A stretch of 64,000 nucleotides of DNA from Gordonia liuliyuniae (GCF_021739025.1 NZ_JAKKOT010000007.1:124001-188000), one strand, 5' to 3'. Numbered from the stretch's first letter, positions 26,443 to 35,828 are shown. The notes: generated by a model from the letters alone, not told the origin. A program made the numbers and translations.

Positions 26443-27906
26443 GTGATCGGATTCCATGCTGCGCAGTCGATTCGGGACGCCGAGCGTTCCACCGGACCGC
26501 TGCTGACCGACGGGGTGCTGATGGCGCGGGCCGCACACGGTGTGGCGGCGACTGTCCTCGACGAACTGCGTCGCCGCTACGACGGCGCGTACGGCCGGAC
26601 CGTCGTGCTCGTCGTCGGTGCGGGCGACAACGGCGGCGACGCGCTGTACGCGGCCCGACATCTCCGCGGCCGCGGCGTCCGAGTACGAGCCGTCCTGACC
26701 GCGCCCGACCGTGTGCACGAGGCCGGGCTCGCCGACTTCCGCGCGGTCGGCGGCCACGTCACCGACGCCGATCCTTTCGACGGCGCCGACCTGGTCGTCG
26801 ACGCGATCGTCGGACTCGGCGGCCACGGGCCGTTGCGTGAACCGGGCGCGACGCTGATGGCCGACGTCGCGCAGGCCGGCATCCCGGTCGTCGCCGTCGA
26901 CCTGCCGTCCGGGGTCGACCCCGACACCGGGATCGTGCACACCCCGTCGGTGCGGGCCGACGCGACCGTCACGTTCTCGCTGCGCCGGCTCGCCCACCTG
27001 CTCGCGGCGCCCTCGTGCGGGTCGATCGCCGTGCGCGACATCGGGATCGAGGCCCCCGAACGTCCTGAGATCGCGTCGCCGTCGGACGGCGACGTGGCCC
27101 GCGCCTGGCCGTTGCCCGGCCCGTCCGACGACAAGTACACGCAGGGCGTCGTCGGCGTGATCGCCGGATCGGCCCGCTACCCCGGGGCGGCGGTCCTCGC
27201 GACGACCGCCGCGATCGCCGCCACATCGGGAATGACCCGCTATGTCGGATCCGCTGCGGCGCAGGTCGTCGCACATCGCCCGGAGGCGGTGGCGGTGGCC
27301 GACCTCGACGACGCGGGCCGCGTCCAGGCGTGGGTGATCGGTCCCGGATTCGGCACCGACAGTGATTCGGCCGACGCGCTGCGCCGGGTCCTCGCCGATC
27401 CCGTTCCCGTCCTCGTCGACGCCGACGCGCTGACCATGCTCGCCGACGACGCCGACCTGCGCGCCGCGATCGCCTCCCGACAGAGCCCGGTCCTGCTGAC
27501 CCCGCACGCCGGTGAGTTCACCCGACTCGCCGTCGCCGCGGGCAGCACCGCCGCCGACCTCCTCGCCCAGGACCGGCTCGCCGCGGTCCGGTGTCTGGCC
27601 GCTGACCTGGGCGTCACCGTCCTCCTCAAGGGTCGCGTCACGCTCGTCGCCGACTCAGACGGCACCGTGTGGGGGACCGACGCGGGTTCGTCGTGGGCGG
27701 CCACCGCGGGTTCCGGCGACGTCCTCTCCGGTATCGCGGGCGCGCTCCTGGCGGCGGGAATACCGCCGCGCGAAGCCGCGACGATGGCCGCCCGACTGCA
27801 CGCCCACGCGGCGGCGCGCGCGAGCGGGGGAGCACCGATCGGAGCGTCCGACCTCGTCGCAGCGGTCGCGCCGGCGTTACGCGAACTGATGCGTTTGCGA
27901 CAATAG
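26443..27906 (+). CDS. nnrD: Bifunctional NAD(P)H-hydrate epimerase / ADP-dependent dehydratase
   Basis: A 487-residue fusion that repairs hydrated NAD(P)H. The N-terminal YjeF_N epimerase (about 1-210) has VVGAGDNGGDALYAARHL. The C-terminal ribokinase-like dehydratase (about 215-487) has GVIAGSARYPGAAVLA, TPHAGEFTRL, LLKGRVTLVA and the ATP-site AATAGSGDVLSGI. The GTG at 26443 lies 19 bp after glmS. It matches the Rv3433c position. Confidence 0.93.
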   Translation: MIGFHAAQSIRDAERSTGPLLTDGVLMARAAHGVAATVLDELRRRYDGAYGRTVVLVVGAGDNGGDALYAARHLRGRGVRVRAVLTAPDRVHEAGLADFRAVGGHVTDADPFDGADLVVDAIVGLGGHGPLREPGATLMADVAQAGIPVVAVDLPSGVDPDTGIVHTPSVRADATVTFSLRRLAHLLAAPSCGSIAVRDIGIEAPERPEIASPSDGDVARAWPLPGPSDDKYTQGVVGVIAGSARYPGAAVLATTAAIAATSGMTRYVGSAAAQVVAHRPEAVAVADLDDAGRVQAWVIGPGFGTDSDSADALRRVLADPVPVLVDADALTMLADDADLRAAIASRQSPVLLTPHAGEFTRLAVAAGSTAADLLAQDRLAAVRCLAADLGVTVLLKGRVTLVADSDGTVWGTDAGSSWAATAGSGDVLSGIAGALLAAGIPPREAATMAARLHAHAAARASGGAPIGASDLVAAVAPALRELMRLRQ

Positions 27907-27911
27907 AAGTG

Positions 27912-29123
27912 ATGACCACTGCAAATCTGATCGCCACCATCGACCTTGACGCCATCGCGCACAACGTCGGTGTACTCCGCGAACGCTCCGGCGCCGGAGT
28001 CATCGCGGTGGTCAAGGCGGACGGCTACGGTCACGGCGCGCTGCCGGTGGCACGCGCCGCCCTCGCCGCAGGCGCGCAAGCGCTCGGCACCGCGAGCATC
28101 CGCGAAGCCCGCGAACTGCGGGCGGGCGGCATCGACGCGCACATCACCGCGTGGCTGCACCGACCCGACTCCGACTTCGCCGGGGCCGTCGCCGACGGCA
28201 TCGACATCGCCGTCTCGTCGCCGCGACAGCTCGCGGCCGTCGTGGACGCGGCGCGTGCCACGGGTACCCGCGCCGTCGTCTCGGTCAAGGTCGACACCGG
28301 GCTCGGTCGGAGCGGCGTCGCCCGCGAAGAGTGGGAGCAGGCCGCGTCCGACCTCGCCCGCGCCGTCGCCGACGGCGCCGTCGAACTCCACGGCGTCATG
28401 TGCCACCTCGCGTTCGGCGACGAGCCCGACCATCCGCACAACGACCTGCAGGCCCAACGCCTCGACGCGGCCGTCACCGACCTCACCAGGCTCGGCGCGC
28501 CGCCAGCGGTGGTCCACATGTCCAACTCGCCCGCCGCGCTCACCCGCCCCGACCTGTCGCGAGACCTGGTGCGCCCGGGCATCGCGATGTACGGATACTC
28601 GCCGATCCCGGCGATGGGCGACTTCGGGTTGATCCCGGCGATGACCCTCGAATCACAGGTGACGACGGTCAAGCGGGCCGACGCCGGCCAGGGCGTCTCC
28701 TACAACCACACCTGGCATGCGGCCGCCGACACCGTGATCGGCGTGGTCCCCGCCGGATACGCCGACGGCGTTCCACGAAGCCTGTCCGGACGACTGCAGG
28801 TCCACATCGGCGATCGGCTGTACCCGAACGTCGGCCGGATCTGCATGGACCAGTTGGTCGTCGACCTCGGGCCCGACGGCGGAGGCGTCCGCGAAGGCGA
28901 CCGCGCCGTGCTGTTCGGTCCCGCGTCCGCAGCGGACGGCGCACGGGTGCCCACCGCGACGGACTGGGCCGACGAACTCGGAACCATCGATTATGAAATC
29001 GTCTCGCGCATCGGGTCTCGACCCGAACGCCGCTACACGGGGGGACCGGCTCACGTGCAGCCGGATCGTGTCGCGGCGGTACCAGCGCAGACGGAGCACA
29101 CCCAGGGGGACTCCAATGGATGA
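27912..29123 (+). CDS. alr: Alanine racemase
   Basis: A 403-residue PLP enzyme making D-alanine for peptidoglycan. The PLP Lys is in VVKADGYGHGA (about residue 38), the catalytic Tyr is in GQGVSYNHTWHA, and VGRICMDQLVVDLG closes the C-terminal barrel. The ATG at 27912 is 5 bp after the nnrD stop; the longer frame runs back into nnrD. The last 25 residues (after RPERRY) are a non-conserved tail. The next gene starts within its final 8 bases. Confidence 0.96.
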   Translation: MTTANLIATIDLDAIAHNVGVLRERSGAGVIAVVKADGYGHGALPVARAALAAGAQALGTASIREARELRAGGIDAHITAWLHRPDSDFAGAVADGIDIAVSSPRQLAAVVDAARATGTRAVVSVKVDTGLGRSGVAREEWEQAASDLARAVADGAVELHGVMCHLAFGDEPDHPHNDLQAQRLDAAVTDLTRLGAPPAVVHMSNSPAALTRPDLSRDLVRPGIAMYGYSPIPAMGDFGLIPAMTLESQVTTVKRADAGQGVSYNHTWHAAADTVIGVVPAGYADGVPRSLSGRLQVHIGDRLYPNVGRICMDQLVVDLGPDGGGVREGDRAVLFGPASAADGARVPTATDWADELGTIDYEIVSRIGSRPERRYTGGPAHVQPDRVAAVPAQTEHTQGDSNG

Positions 29124-30300
29124 ACGACGAAGAGAGCGGCCCCGACCGGCATGGCGGTCGGGTCTCGGGCAGGTCGGCGCGCTCGGCCGAGAGGTGGCCG
29201 GCGGGGTGGTGCGGCGGCGCAGCGTCCACAAGACGCCCGGGGTCGATCCGCATCGTGACATCGACTTCACCGCGATGTACCGGGACGAGGCGTCGACCGT
29301 GACCGCCGACGACGGGGTCGCGCTCGCGGTCCGCTCGGTGACCACCGGGCCGGACACCGACGAGAGCGGGCAGTCGTGGGGCCGCACGTCGACGCCGGAA
29401 CTGACCGTGGTCTTCGTCCACGGGTTCACGCTGCGGATGGCGTCCTGGCACTTCCAGCGGTATGGGCTGGCGCAACGCTGGGCCGACCGCCGCATCAAGA
29501 TGGTGTTCTACGACCAGCGCGGGCACGGCGCGAGCGATCGCGTGCCCCGATCCAGTTCGACGATGGCGCAGCTCGGTGACGACCTGGCCGCCGTCATCCG
29601 GACCATGGCGCCGACCGGGCCGGTGGTCCTCGTCGGACATTCGATGGGTGGGATGTCGATCATGTCGCTCGCCCGCCGCCATTCGCGGCTGTTCGGCCAC
29701 CGCGGACGCATCGCGGGTGTCGCACTCGTGTCGACGGCGGTCCGCGGGATCACCGAGATCGGGCTCGGTGAAGGTCTGAACAATCCGATCGTCGACGCCT
29801 TTCGACTCTCGGTCCGCTACGTTCCGCGCGCCGTCCAGGCCGGACGTGGCATCACCCGACGCGCAGTCGAACCCGTGCTCATCGCGGCGAGTTTCGGGCC
29901 CGACTACTACAGTCCGGCCGCGGGGCGCGCCGTCGAGAAGATGATCCAGAACACGCATATCGGGACCATGGTGAACTTCCTCAAAGCGTTGGAGAGCCAC
30001 GACGAGTCGACGGCGCTGCCGGTGCTCGCGCAGGTTCCGTCCGTCGTCATGGCAGGCGACTTCGATCGGCTGACTCCGCTGCCCAACTCGCTGCGCATGT
30101 ACGCCGGGCTCGGGACGGACTCGCGACTGATCGTCGCCGAAGGCTGCGGGCACATGCTGCCGGTAGAGGCTCCCGACCTCGTCAACGACGGCATCGACGA
30201 TCTGGTGTCGAGGTCACGGCTCGCGTTGGGCAGGCCCCAGACGCCGGCGAACTCCGGCGCACGAACCAGTCAGCCGATCCGGAAGGCCCGCAATGACTGA
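29116..30300 (+). CDS. Alpha/beta hydrolase
   Basis: A 394-residue hydrolase. An N-terminal Arg-rich region (1-40) precedes the core VVFVHGFTLRMASWHF, YDQRGHGASD, nucleophile GHSMGGMS, acid AGDFDRLTP and His GCGHMLP, so the Ser-Asp-His triad is complete. The substrate is unknown (esterase/lipase or peroxidase-like). The ATG at 29116 is preceded by AGGGGGA and overlaps the alr stop by 8 bp; its own stop overlaps tsaE by 8 bp, so it is coupled within the alr-tsa operon. Confidence 0.9.
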   Translation: MDERRRERPRPAWRSGLGQVGALGREVAGGVVRRRSVHKTPGVDPHRDIDFTAMYRDEASTVTADDGVALAVRSVTTGPDTDESGQSWGRTSTPELTVVFVHGFTLRMASWHFQRYGLAQRWADRRIKMVFYDQRGHGASDRVPRSSSTMAQLGDDLAAVIRTMAPTGPVVLVGHSMGGMSIMSLARRHSRLFGHRGRIAGVALVSTAVRGITEIGLGEGLNNPIVDAFRLSVRYVPRAVQAGRGITRRAVEPVLIAASFGPDYYSPAAGRAVEKMIQNTHIGTMVNFLKALESHDESTALPVLAQVPSVVMAGDFDRLTPLPNSLRMYAGLGTDSRLIVAEGCGHMLPVEAPDLVNDGIDDLVSRSRLALGRPQTPANSGARTSQPIRKARND

Positions 30301-30784
30301 GCACCCCGGCGGCAGCCGTCATACCGAGCGCAGCGGCAGGCGCGACCTGCCGGATACCGCCGACACCGAGGCGCTCGGCCGCGAACTCGCCGCCGACCTG
30401 CGGGCAGGTGACCTGGTGATCCTCGACGGGCCGCTGGGCGCCGGGAAGACGGCGCTCACCCGCGGCATCGGCGCCGGGCTCGGCGTCACCGGGCGGGTGT
30501 CGTCGCCGACGTTCATCATCGCCCGCCAGCACGCGCCGGGCGGCGACGGACGTCCCGGCCTGATCCACGTCGACGCGTACCGGCTCGCCGACGCGAACGG
30601 TGCCGCGACCCTCGACGATCTCGACGCGCTCGACCTCGACACCGACCTCGCCGACAGCGTCGTGGTCGTCGAATGGGGCGAGGGCGTCGCCGAACGACTG
30701 ACCGACCGACATCTGCTGGTGCGGCTGCGCCGCGACGACGAATCCGAGACGCGGCACGCCGTGTGGGAGTGGGTGAGCACATGA
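30293..30784 (+). CDS. tsaE: tRNA t6A biosynthesis ATPase TsaE
   Basis: A 163-residue P-loop protein with Walker A GPLGAGKT (residues 46-53), VSSPTFIIARQH and VHVDAYRL-like IHVDAYRLAD, and VVVVEWGEG. It drives turnover of the TsaB-TsaD complex that makes N6-threonylcarbamoyladenosine at A37 of ANN-decoding tRNAs. An 8-bp overlap with the hydrolase gene and an ATGA overlap with tsaB mark an operon. Confidence 0.95.
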   Translation: MTEHPGGSRHTERSGRRDLPDTADTEALGRELAADLRAGDLVILDGPLGAGKTALTRGIGAGLGVTGRVSSPTFIIARQHAPGGDGRPGLIHVDAYRLADANGAATLDDLDALDLDTDLADSVVVVEWGEGVAERLTDRHLLVRLRRDDESETRHAVWEWVST

Positions 30785-31488
30785 GCGGCGAGCGGACCGT
30801 TCTCACGATCGACACCGCTACCGAGACGGTCGTCACCGGAGTGGTACGGCTGACGGCGTCAGGCGAGGCGAGCACGCTCGCCGAACGCACCGTCCACGAT
30901 CACCGGCGGCACGCCGAGATCCTGACGACCCTCATCCGCGAGGTACTCGACGAGGCGGGCCTGGCCGGAGCCGATCTGGACGCCGTCGTCGTCGGTGCGG
31001 GCCCCGGCCCGTTCACCGGGCTGCGGGTGGGGCTCGCGACCGCTGCGGCCTACGGCGACGCGCTCGGCATCCCGGTGCACGGGGTGTGCTCGCTCGACGC
31101 GATCGCCGTGGTGGCCGCCGATCGGACCGCGCTCGTCGTCACCGACGCCCGACGTCGCGAGGTGTACTGGGCCCGCTACCGCGACGGGCAGCGGACGGCT
31201 GGACCCGACGTCGCCCCGCCTGCGACGGTCGCCGATGCCCTCGCCGACCAGCCGGTCGACGCCGTCGTCGGCCCGCCGGCGTTCACCGAGCCGATCGCCG
31301 CGGGTCGCGCCGAGGAGATCGGCGCGACGCATCCGACGCCTGCCGCGCTCGCGTCCGTGGCGTTCGACGCGATCTCCGCGGGGGTGGTCCCGCCGCCGCT
31401 CGAACCGCTGTACCTGCGGCGGCCCGACGCTGTCGAGCTCAAGGACCAGCGACGCAAGTCGCTCCTGCCGGTGACCGACGGTGCCTGA
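30781..31488 (+). CDS. tsaB: tRNA t6A biosynthesis protein TsaB
   Basis: A 235-residue ASKHA-fold pseudo-enzyme that dimerises with TsaD. Features include the N-terminal LTIDTATETVVTGV, VVGAGPGPFTGLRVGLATA and a C-terminal YLRRPDAVELKDQRRK. The start is the ATG at 30781, overlapping the tsaE stop. Normal length. Confidence 0.95.
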   Translation: MSGERTVLTIDTATETVVTGVVRLTASGEASTLAERTVHDHRRHAEILTTLIREVLDEAGLAGADLDAVVVGAGPGPFTGLRVGLATAAAYGDALGIPVHGVCSLDAIAVVAADRTALVVTDARRREVYWARYRDGQRTAGPDVAPPATVADALADQPVDAVVGPPAFTEPIAAGRAEEIGATHPTPAALASVAFDAISAGVVPPPLEPLYLRRPDAVELKDQRRKSLLPVTDGA

Positions 31489-31978
31489 CACGCCGGCGAC
31501 TCCGGTGAGCGCGCTGACCCCCGCCGACCTGCCGCGCTGCGCGGAACTCGAGGCGCAGCTGTTCGCGGGCGACTCGCCGTGGCCGCTCGCCGGTTTCGTC
31601 GCCGAATTGCGCGCCGCCCACAACCGCTACTTCGCCGCCCGAGCCGACGACGGGACACTCGTCGGCTACGCGGGCGTGAGTGTGCTCGGGCCCGTCGACG
31701 ACCGCGAATGCGAGGTCCACACGATCGCCGTCGACCCCACCCACCAGGGGCGCGGGCACGGGCGGGCCCTGCTCGATGCGCTGCTCGCCGTCGCCGACCG
31801 CGAGAATGCCGCCGTGTACCTGGAGGTCCGCACCGACAACGCGCCCGCGATCGCCCTGTACGAGCGCACTGGCTTCACCGTCGCCGGGACCCGGCGCAAC
31901 TACTATCAGCCCTCCGGTGCAGACGCCTACACGATGGTGCGTCCGGCGGGCGAGTCCGCGAAGGAGGACCACCCGTGA
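31481..31978 (+). CDS. rimI: Ribosomal protein S18-alanine N-acetyltransferase-like GNAT
   Basis: A 165-residue GNAT protein. The acetyl-CoA loop is [19 protein letters not shown], with [18 protein letters not shown] and RRNYYQP as in RimI. It is encoded between tsaB and tsaD, as in mycobacteria. The GTG at 31481 overlaps tsaB by 8 bp. It may acetylate N-termini of S18 or of other proteins. Confidence 0.9.
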   Translation: MPDTPATPVSALTPADLPRCAELEAQLFAGDSPWPLAGFVAELRAAHNRYFAARADDGTLVGYAGVSVLGPVDDRECEVHTIAVDPTHQGRGHGRALLDALLAVADRENAAVYLEVRTDNAPAIALYERTGFTVAGTRRNYYQPSGADAYTMVRPAGESAKEDHP

Positions 31979-33003
31979 TCGTGATGGGCATCGAGAGCTC
32001 GTGCGACGAGACCGGCGTCGGCGTCGTCGACTGGGACGGCGAGAGTGCCACGCTGCTGGCCGACGGGGTGGCCTCCAGCGTCGACGAGCACGCCCGGTAC
32101 GGCGGCGTGGTGCCAGAGGTCGCGTCGCGCGCGCACCTGCAGGCGATGGTCCCGACCATGACGCGCGCCCGGGAGGCGGCGGGCATCGATCGGCCGGACG
32201 CGATCGCCGTCACCATCGGGCCCGGCCTGGCGGGCGCGCTCCTGGTCGGGGTGGCCGCAGCCAAGGCGTACGCGCTCGCGTGGGACGTCCCGCTGTACGC
32301 GGTGAACCATCTCGGCGGCCACGTCGCCGTCGACACCCTCGAACACGGCCCGATGCCGCCGTCGGTGGCCCTGCTCGTCTCGGGCGGGCACACGCATCTG
32401 CTCGGCATCGAGCAGTTGTCGCAGCCGATCATCGAGATGGGGACCACTGTCGACGACGCCGCGGGCGAAGCGTTCGACAAGGTGGCCCGGCTCCTCGACC
32501 TCGGCTATCCCGGCGGACCCGCCCTCGACGCGGCCGCCCGCGACGGCGACCCGTCGGCCATCGCGTTCCCGCGCGGCATGACCGGCCCGCGCGACGCACC
32601 GTTCGACTTCTCGTTCTCCGGCGTCAAGACTGCGGTCGCACGGTTCGTCGAGGGCGAGGTGCGGGCCGGGCGCGAGGTGTCGGTGCCAGACGTCGCGGCG
32701 TCGTTCCAGGAGGCGGTCGCGGACGTGTTGACCGCCAAGGCGATCCGCGCGTGTCAGGCGCGCGAGGTGACCACGCTGGTGCTCGGCGGGGGAGCGACGG
32801 CCAATTCGCGCATCCGGTCGCTGGCGCAGGAACGGACCGCACGGGAAGGTATTGATCTGCGCATTCCCCGGCCGCGCCTGTGCACCGACAACGGTGTGAT
32901 GGTCGCGACGCTCGGCGCGCACGTGATCGGTGGCGGCGCGCCCGCGTCGCCGCTGACCGTCGCGACCGACCCCGGTATGTCGGTACAGATCAGCAAACTG
33001 TGA
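31975..33003 (+). CDS. tsaD: tRNA t6A transferase TsaD
   Basis: A 342-residue metal-dependent enzyme that transfers threonylcarbamoyl to A37 of tRNA. It has [14 protein letters not shown] at the N-terminus, metal ligands His112 and His116 (NHLGGHVAV), VSGGHTHL, and [14 protein letters not shown] with the C-terminal Asp in [10 protein letters not shown]. The GTG at 31975 overlaps the rimI stop (GTGA). This completes the tsaE-tsaB-rimI-tsaD operon. Confidence 0.96.
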   Translation: MIVMGIESSCDETGVGVVDWDGESATLLADGVASSVDEHARYGGVVPEVASRAHLQAMVPTMTRAREAAGIDRPDAIAVTIGPGLAGALLVGVAAAKAYALAWDVPLYAVNHLGGHVAVDTLEHGPMPPSVALLVSGGHTHLLGIEQLSQPIIEMGTTVDDAAGEAFDKVARLLDLGYPGGPALDAAARDGDPSAIAFPRGMTGPRDAPFDFSFSGVKTAVARFVEGEVRAGREVSVPDVAASFQEAVADVLTAKAIRACQAREVTTLVLGGGATANSRIRSLAQERTAREGIDLRIPRPRLCTDNGVMVATLGAHVIGGGAPASPLTVATDPGMSVQISKL

Positions 33004-33022
33004 TCGAAAGTACCGTCCGGTG

Positions 33023-33056
33023 TTGAGAGCTGGCACTCGCATGGGTAGAGTGCTAG
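33023..33056 (+). promoter_or_regulatory. groES promoter with overlapping CIRCE operator
   Basis: CTGGCACTC (33030-33038), 9 bp, GAGTGCTAG (33048-33056) is a CIRCE element with one mismatch between arms, the binding site of the heat-shock repressor HrcA. It overlaps a promoter: TTGAGA (33023-33028) and TAGAGT (33046-33051) with a 17-bp spacer. Bound HrcA would block polymerase directly. Confidence 0.88.
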
Positions 33057-33156
33057 TTGGCTCTGGCGCTCCCGCCGCGGCACCCGCGACGACGTGGTGG
33101 TGCGCCTTCAAGGGCCGCGAACGTTATTCAATACACGAACGAAAAGGAATGACATC

Positions 33157-33453
33157 GTGGCGAGCGTGAACATCAAGCCGCTGGAAGACAAGATTCTTGT
33201 CCAGACCGTGGAAGCAGAGACCACCACTGCTTCAGGACTGGTCATCCCCGATTCCGCCAAGGAGAAGCCCTCTGAGGGCAAGGTCGTGGCAGTCGGACCG
33301 GGTCGCGTCAACGAGCAGGGCAACCGCGTCCCCGTCGACGTCGCCGAGGGCGACGTCGTGATCTACAGCAAGTACGGCGGCACCGAGATCAAGTACGCCG
33401 GCGAGGACTACCTGATTCTTTCGGCCCGCGACATTCTCGCAGTGGTCGGCTGA
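33157..33453 (+). CDS. groES: Co-chaperonin GroES
   Basis: A 98-residue Cpn10. It has [12 protein letters not shown] at the N-terminus, a mobile loop around [21 protein letters not shown], and a C-terminal [15 protein letters not shown]. The start is the GTG at 33157, preceded by AAAAGGAA. It is controlled by CIRCE. No groEL follows: the next feature is a terminator and then whiB on the other strand, unlike the groES-groEL1 pair of mycobacteria. Confidence 0.97.
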   Translation: MASVNIKPLEDKILVQTVEAETTTASGLVIPDSAKEKPSEGKVVAVGPGRVNEQGNRVPVDVAEGDVVIYSKYGGTEIKYAGEDYLILSARDILAVVG

Positions 33454-33471
33454 TACCAGCCTCACGACGAC

Positions 33472-33503
33472 CGACGCCCCGCCGATCCTTCGGCGGGGCG
33501 TCG
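33472..33503 (+). terminator. groES terminator
   Basis: A perfect 14-bp stem (33472-33485 with 33490-33503) has a TCCT loop and is followed by a T/C-rich tract. It lies 18 bp after the groES stop and closes the transcript as monocistronic. Confidence 0.9.
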
Positions 33504-33504
33504 C

Positions 33505-33547
33505 TCTGTCTGGGTCAAGTTCTGTCTGGGTCGAGTTCTGTCTGGGG
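33505..33547. repeat. 16-bp tandem repeat (2.7 copies) between groES and whiB
   Basis: Units TCTGTCTGGGTCAAGT (33505-33520) and TCTGTCTGGGTCGAGT (33521-33536), plus a partial third unit, lie directly after the groES terminator in a convergent gap. The arrangement is like the 16-bp repeat after rsdA, but the sequence differs. Confidence 0.85.
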
Positions 33548-33570
33548 CAGGCGGGGGCTGGCAGGCGAGC

Positions 33571-33876
33571 CTAGGAGGCGCGGCCGAGTCGGCCCTGTGG
33601 CGCCCGTCGGCGGATCAGGTTGCGCTCGGACTCGGTGAGTCCGCCCCAGATGCCGTAAGGCTCGTCGACCGACAGTGCGTGCGATCGGCACTGGGCGAGG
33701 ACCGGACACGCGGCGCAGACCTGCTTGGCCTGACGCTCACGCTGGGCGCGAGCCTGACCGCGTTCGCCCTCCGGATGGAAGAAGACTGCGGAATCCAATC
33801 CTCGACAAGTGCCGTGCATCTGCCAATCCCAGAAATCGGCGTTGGGTCCGGGGAGTCGGTCGAGCGTGGTGATCAA
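33571..33876 (-). CDS. whiB3: WhiB-family [4Fe-4S] regulator (WhiB3-like)
   Basis: A 101-residue redox-sensing transcription factor. Cluster ligands are Cys24, Cys54, Cys57 and Cys63 (C-x29-C-x2-C-x5-C). The GIWGG turn that contacts SigA is at 75-79, followed by a basic C-terminal DNA-binding tail. I place the start at the TTG at 33876, which has GCAGGAGC seven bases upstream and yields the family-like beginning ...LPGPNADFWDWQ; a longer frame to 33924 adds 16 residues without family support. The position next to the TPR-like gene and sigD matches whiB3 (Rv3416), which controls redox and lipid metabolism. Confidence 0.88.
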   Translation of the reverse strand: MITTLDRLPGPNADFWDWQMHGTCRGLDSAVFFHPEGERGQARAQRERQAKQVCAACPVLAQCRSHALSVDEPYGIWGGLTESERNLIRRRAPQGRLGRAS

Positions 33877-34291
33877 CGTAGTGCTCCTGCTTCTCGTGTA
33901 GACGCCTCTGTCGTCTCTGCTCACGGTAGGACGTCGATGAAAAGTGAGTCAAAACGCGATTCGCAGGGTTTTCCTTTTGTTTCCAGTGGGTTTCGGTGAA
34001 CGATCGGTGTCGCAGATTCGTTCGGTTCTCGGTGCTGCCAATGCTGGTTCGGATCGTGTGGTCACGCCGTAGAAGAGAGTAGTGACCTGGTCGTTTGGTT
34101 CGGGCCTGCGGGGCCTGCGTCGGGTGCTCATGTCGGCGAGAGTTGACGAGAGTGAGCAGGTGACCGCGCGCCGAAGGTGAATGGCAAGCAAATGGACGGT
34201 GACTGCCGGTGGCTCGGATACTTTGGAATCTCACTTACAGTTACGTGAAGTTAATCAATTCGATCTAGATGTTCAAACATGAAAGGCGGAA
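33877..34291. other. 415-bp promoter region between whiB and the Rv3415c-like gene
   Basis: There is no gene here. The stretch is less GC-rich than its surroundings, especially 34200-34290, and must contain the divergent promoters of whiB3 and the downstream gene. The long leader upstream of whiB is typical for this family. I see no clear consensus promoter or known operator. Confidence 0.6.
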
Positions 34292-35131
34292 ATGGACTCG
34301 ACGAGTTCCCCGTGGTGGTCGAATGCGTCGTGGTGGCCGCAATCGTCGTCGACCCCGGACGGTGTCGATACGTGGGCCGCGGCGGTCGATCTCGGCGCTC
34401 GCGGACACGGCGCGGCCGCTCGGGCGGCACTCGACGCCCTCGCGCGGGAGACGACCGACCCGCGGACGGCGTCGCTCGCCCACTCCACGCGTGCCTCCCT
34501 CATCCGGCAGGCGGGCGGGCACGGCACGGCCCTCATCGACGACGGTCTGGCGTGCCGTCTGGTGGCAGGCGCGGCGCGCGACGAGGGCGATGAGTGGGCG
34601 TTCGCCGCGTGGATCGACGGGCTGGTCGGCCTCGCGGCCGACGGACTCGGCGTCGGCGACTTCGGCGCATCCCGCGCACTGTTGGCGCGGGCGGGCAGCC
34701 TCCTGGCCGATCGGGAGGGCCGCGCGGGGGAGGTTCGCGCGGGGGAGTGGATCACGGACGGGCGAGTCCGTCTGCGGCACGCTTGGGTGCAGACAGAGTT
34801 CGCACTCTTCTCCGGTGACACGCCCGGGGCCGTCGAGCCGCGAGAGCGGGCGCTTCGGCTCGCCGCCGACGCGCCGTCGCCCCGGCACGTCGTCAAGACC
34901 GACCTCATCGCGGCAGCCGTCGCCGCAGCGAACGGAGAGCTGCGGACCGCGGCGTCCATTGCCTCCGACTGCGAGAACGCGTGCACCACCTGGGGGTTGC
35001 TGCCGTTGCAGTGGGCGGCCGTGACGATGCTCTCCGGAATCGGCCCCGACCCGGCGGCCGCCGCGCGGCGAGCTGCGGATTCGGCTGATCGACTGGCCGC
35101 GCGCGGCATGCCGGTCACTCCGGCGGCATGA
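34292..35131 (+). CDS. Helical-repeat hypothetical protein (Rv3415c-like)
   Basis: A 279-residue, Ala-rich helical protein, probably a TPR-like solenoid (repeated helix pairs such as RGHGAAARAALDALARE and FGASRALLARAGSLLAD). There is no signal peptide or membrane segment. It lies between whiB3 and sigD like Rv3415c. The ATG at 34292 follows AAAGGCGG. The function is unknown; position suggests a regulatory or stress role linked to WhiB3 or SigD. Confidence 0.75.
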   Translation: MDSTSSPWWSNASWWPQSSSTPDGVDTWAAAVDLGARGHGAAARAALDALARETTDPRTASLAHSTRASLIRQAGGHGTALIDDGLACRLVAGAARDEGDEWAFAAWIDGLVGLAADGLGVGDFGASRALLARAGSLLADREGRAGEVRAGEWITDGRVRLRHAWVQTEFALFSGDTPGAVEPRERALRLAADAPSPRHVVKTDLIAAAVAAANGELRTAASIASDCENACTTWGLLPLQWAAVTMLSGIGPDPAAAARRAADSADRLAARGMPVTPAA

Positions 35132-35246
35132 GCGGTAGTCGGGGATCGATACAGTGGTCGGGTGCATCTCAGGGATCGTCCGCCAGCCGACACCGGTGTG
35201 ACCCGAGACGTCCATTTTTATCAACCCGTAACACTTCGAGACTCGA

Positions 35247-35828
35247 TTGACGATGAAACTGACAGGTGATGCGTTGGGCCAGGCGGTCCGTGCGGCCGCT
35301 GATGGCGACCGCGAAGCGCTCAGCTCAGTGCTCGAAAGTGTGCGGGAACCAGTCCTGCGTTACTGCCGAGCACGGATGGGTGCCGGTGAACGGCACCTGT
35401 TCTCCGCTGACGATGTGGCTCAGGAGGTGTTGATGGCTGTGATGACGGCGTTGCCCCGGTACCAAGACCAGGGGCGACCATTCATGGCTTTCGTGTACGG
35501 CATCGCCTCCCACAAAGTGGCGGATGCGATGCGTTCGGCATCGCGGATCAAAGCTGACCCGGTCGACGAGATCCCCGAGACCGTGGACTTCGCGAACGGA
35601 CCCGAGCAGTCCGCTCTGGACGCCGATGCCGGTCGCCAGATGCGTCAGCTCCTGGAACATCTGCCGGAGAAGCAGCGCGAGATCCTGGTGCTGCGCCTGG
35701 TCGTCGGCCTGTCGGCCGAAGAGACCGCGGACATGGTCGATTCGAGCCCGGGCGCGGTCCGCGTCGCGCAGCATCGCGCACTCACGAAACTCAAGAAGAT
35801 TGTCACCGGGGCAGGTGGGCGTCGATGA
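35247..35828 (+). CDS. sigD: ECF RNA polymerase sigma factor SigD
   Basis: A 193-residue sigma-70-like ECF factor. Region 2 has DVAQEVLMAVMTALPRYQDQGRPFMAFVYGIASHKVADAMR; region 4 has LPEKQREILVLRLVVGLSAEETADMV with the HTH SSPGAVRVAQHRALTKLK. Its stop overlaps rsdA by 4 bp (ATGA). SigD is normally held inactive by membrane-bound RsdA and released by proteolysis at the end of growth. Confidence 0.93.
   Translation: MTMKLTGDALGQAVRAAADGDREALSSVLESVREPVLRYCRARMGAGERHLFSADDVAQEVLMAVMTALPRYQDQGRPFMAFVYGIASHKVADAMRSASRIKADPVDEIPETVDFANGPEQSALDADAGRQMRQLLEHLPEKQREILVLRLVVGLSAEETADMVDSSPGAVRVAQHRALTKLKKIVTGAGGRR

Noticed and set aside
24507-26492. 661-codon ORF antisense to glmS
   Set aside because: GC-driven open antisense frame with Arg/Asp/Val-rich, repeat-like sequence and no family features; glmS is certain.
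35132-35246. SigD autoregulatory promoter (GTAACACT and CGAT) upstream of sigD
   Set aside because: The two boxes are only about 10 bp apart, not the spacing expected for an ECF promoter.
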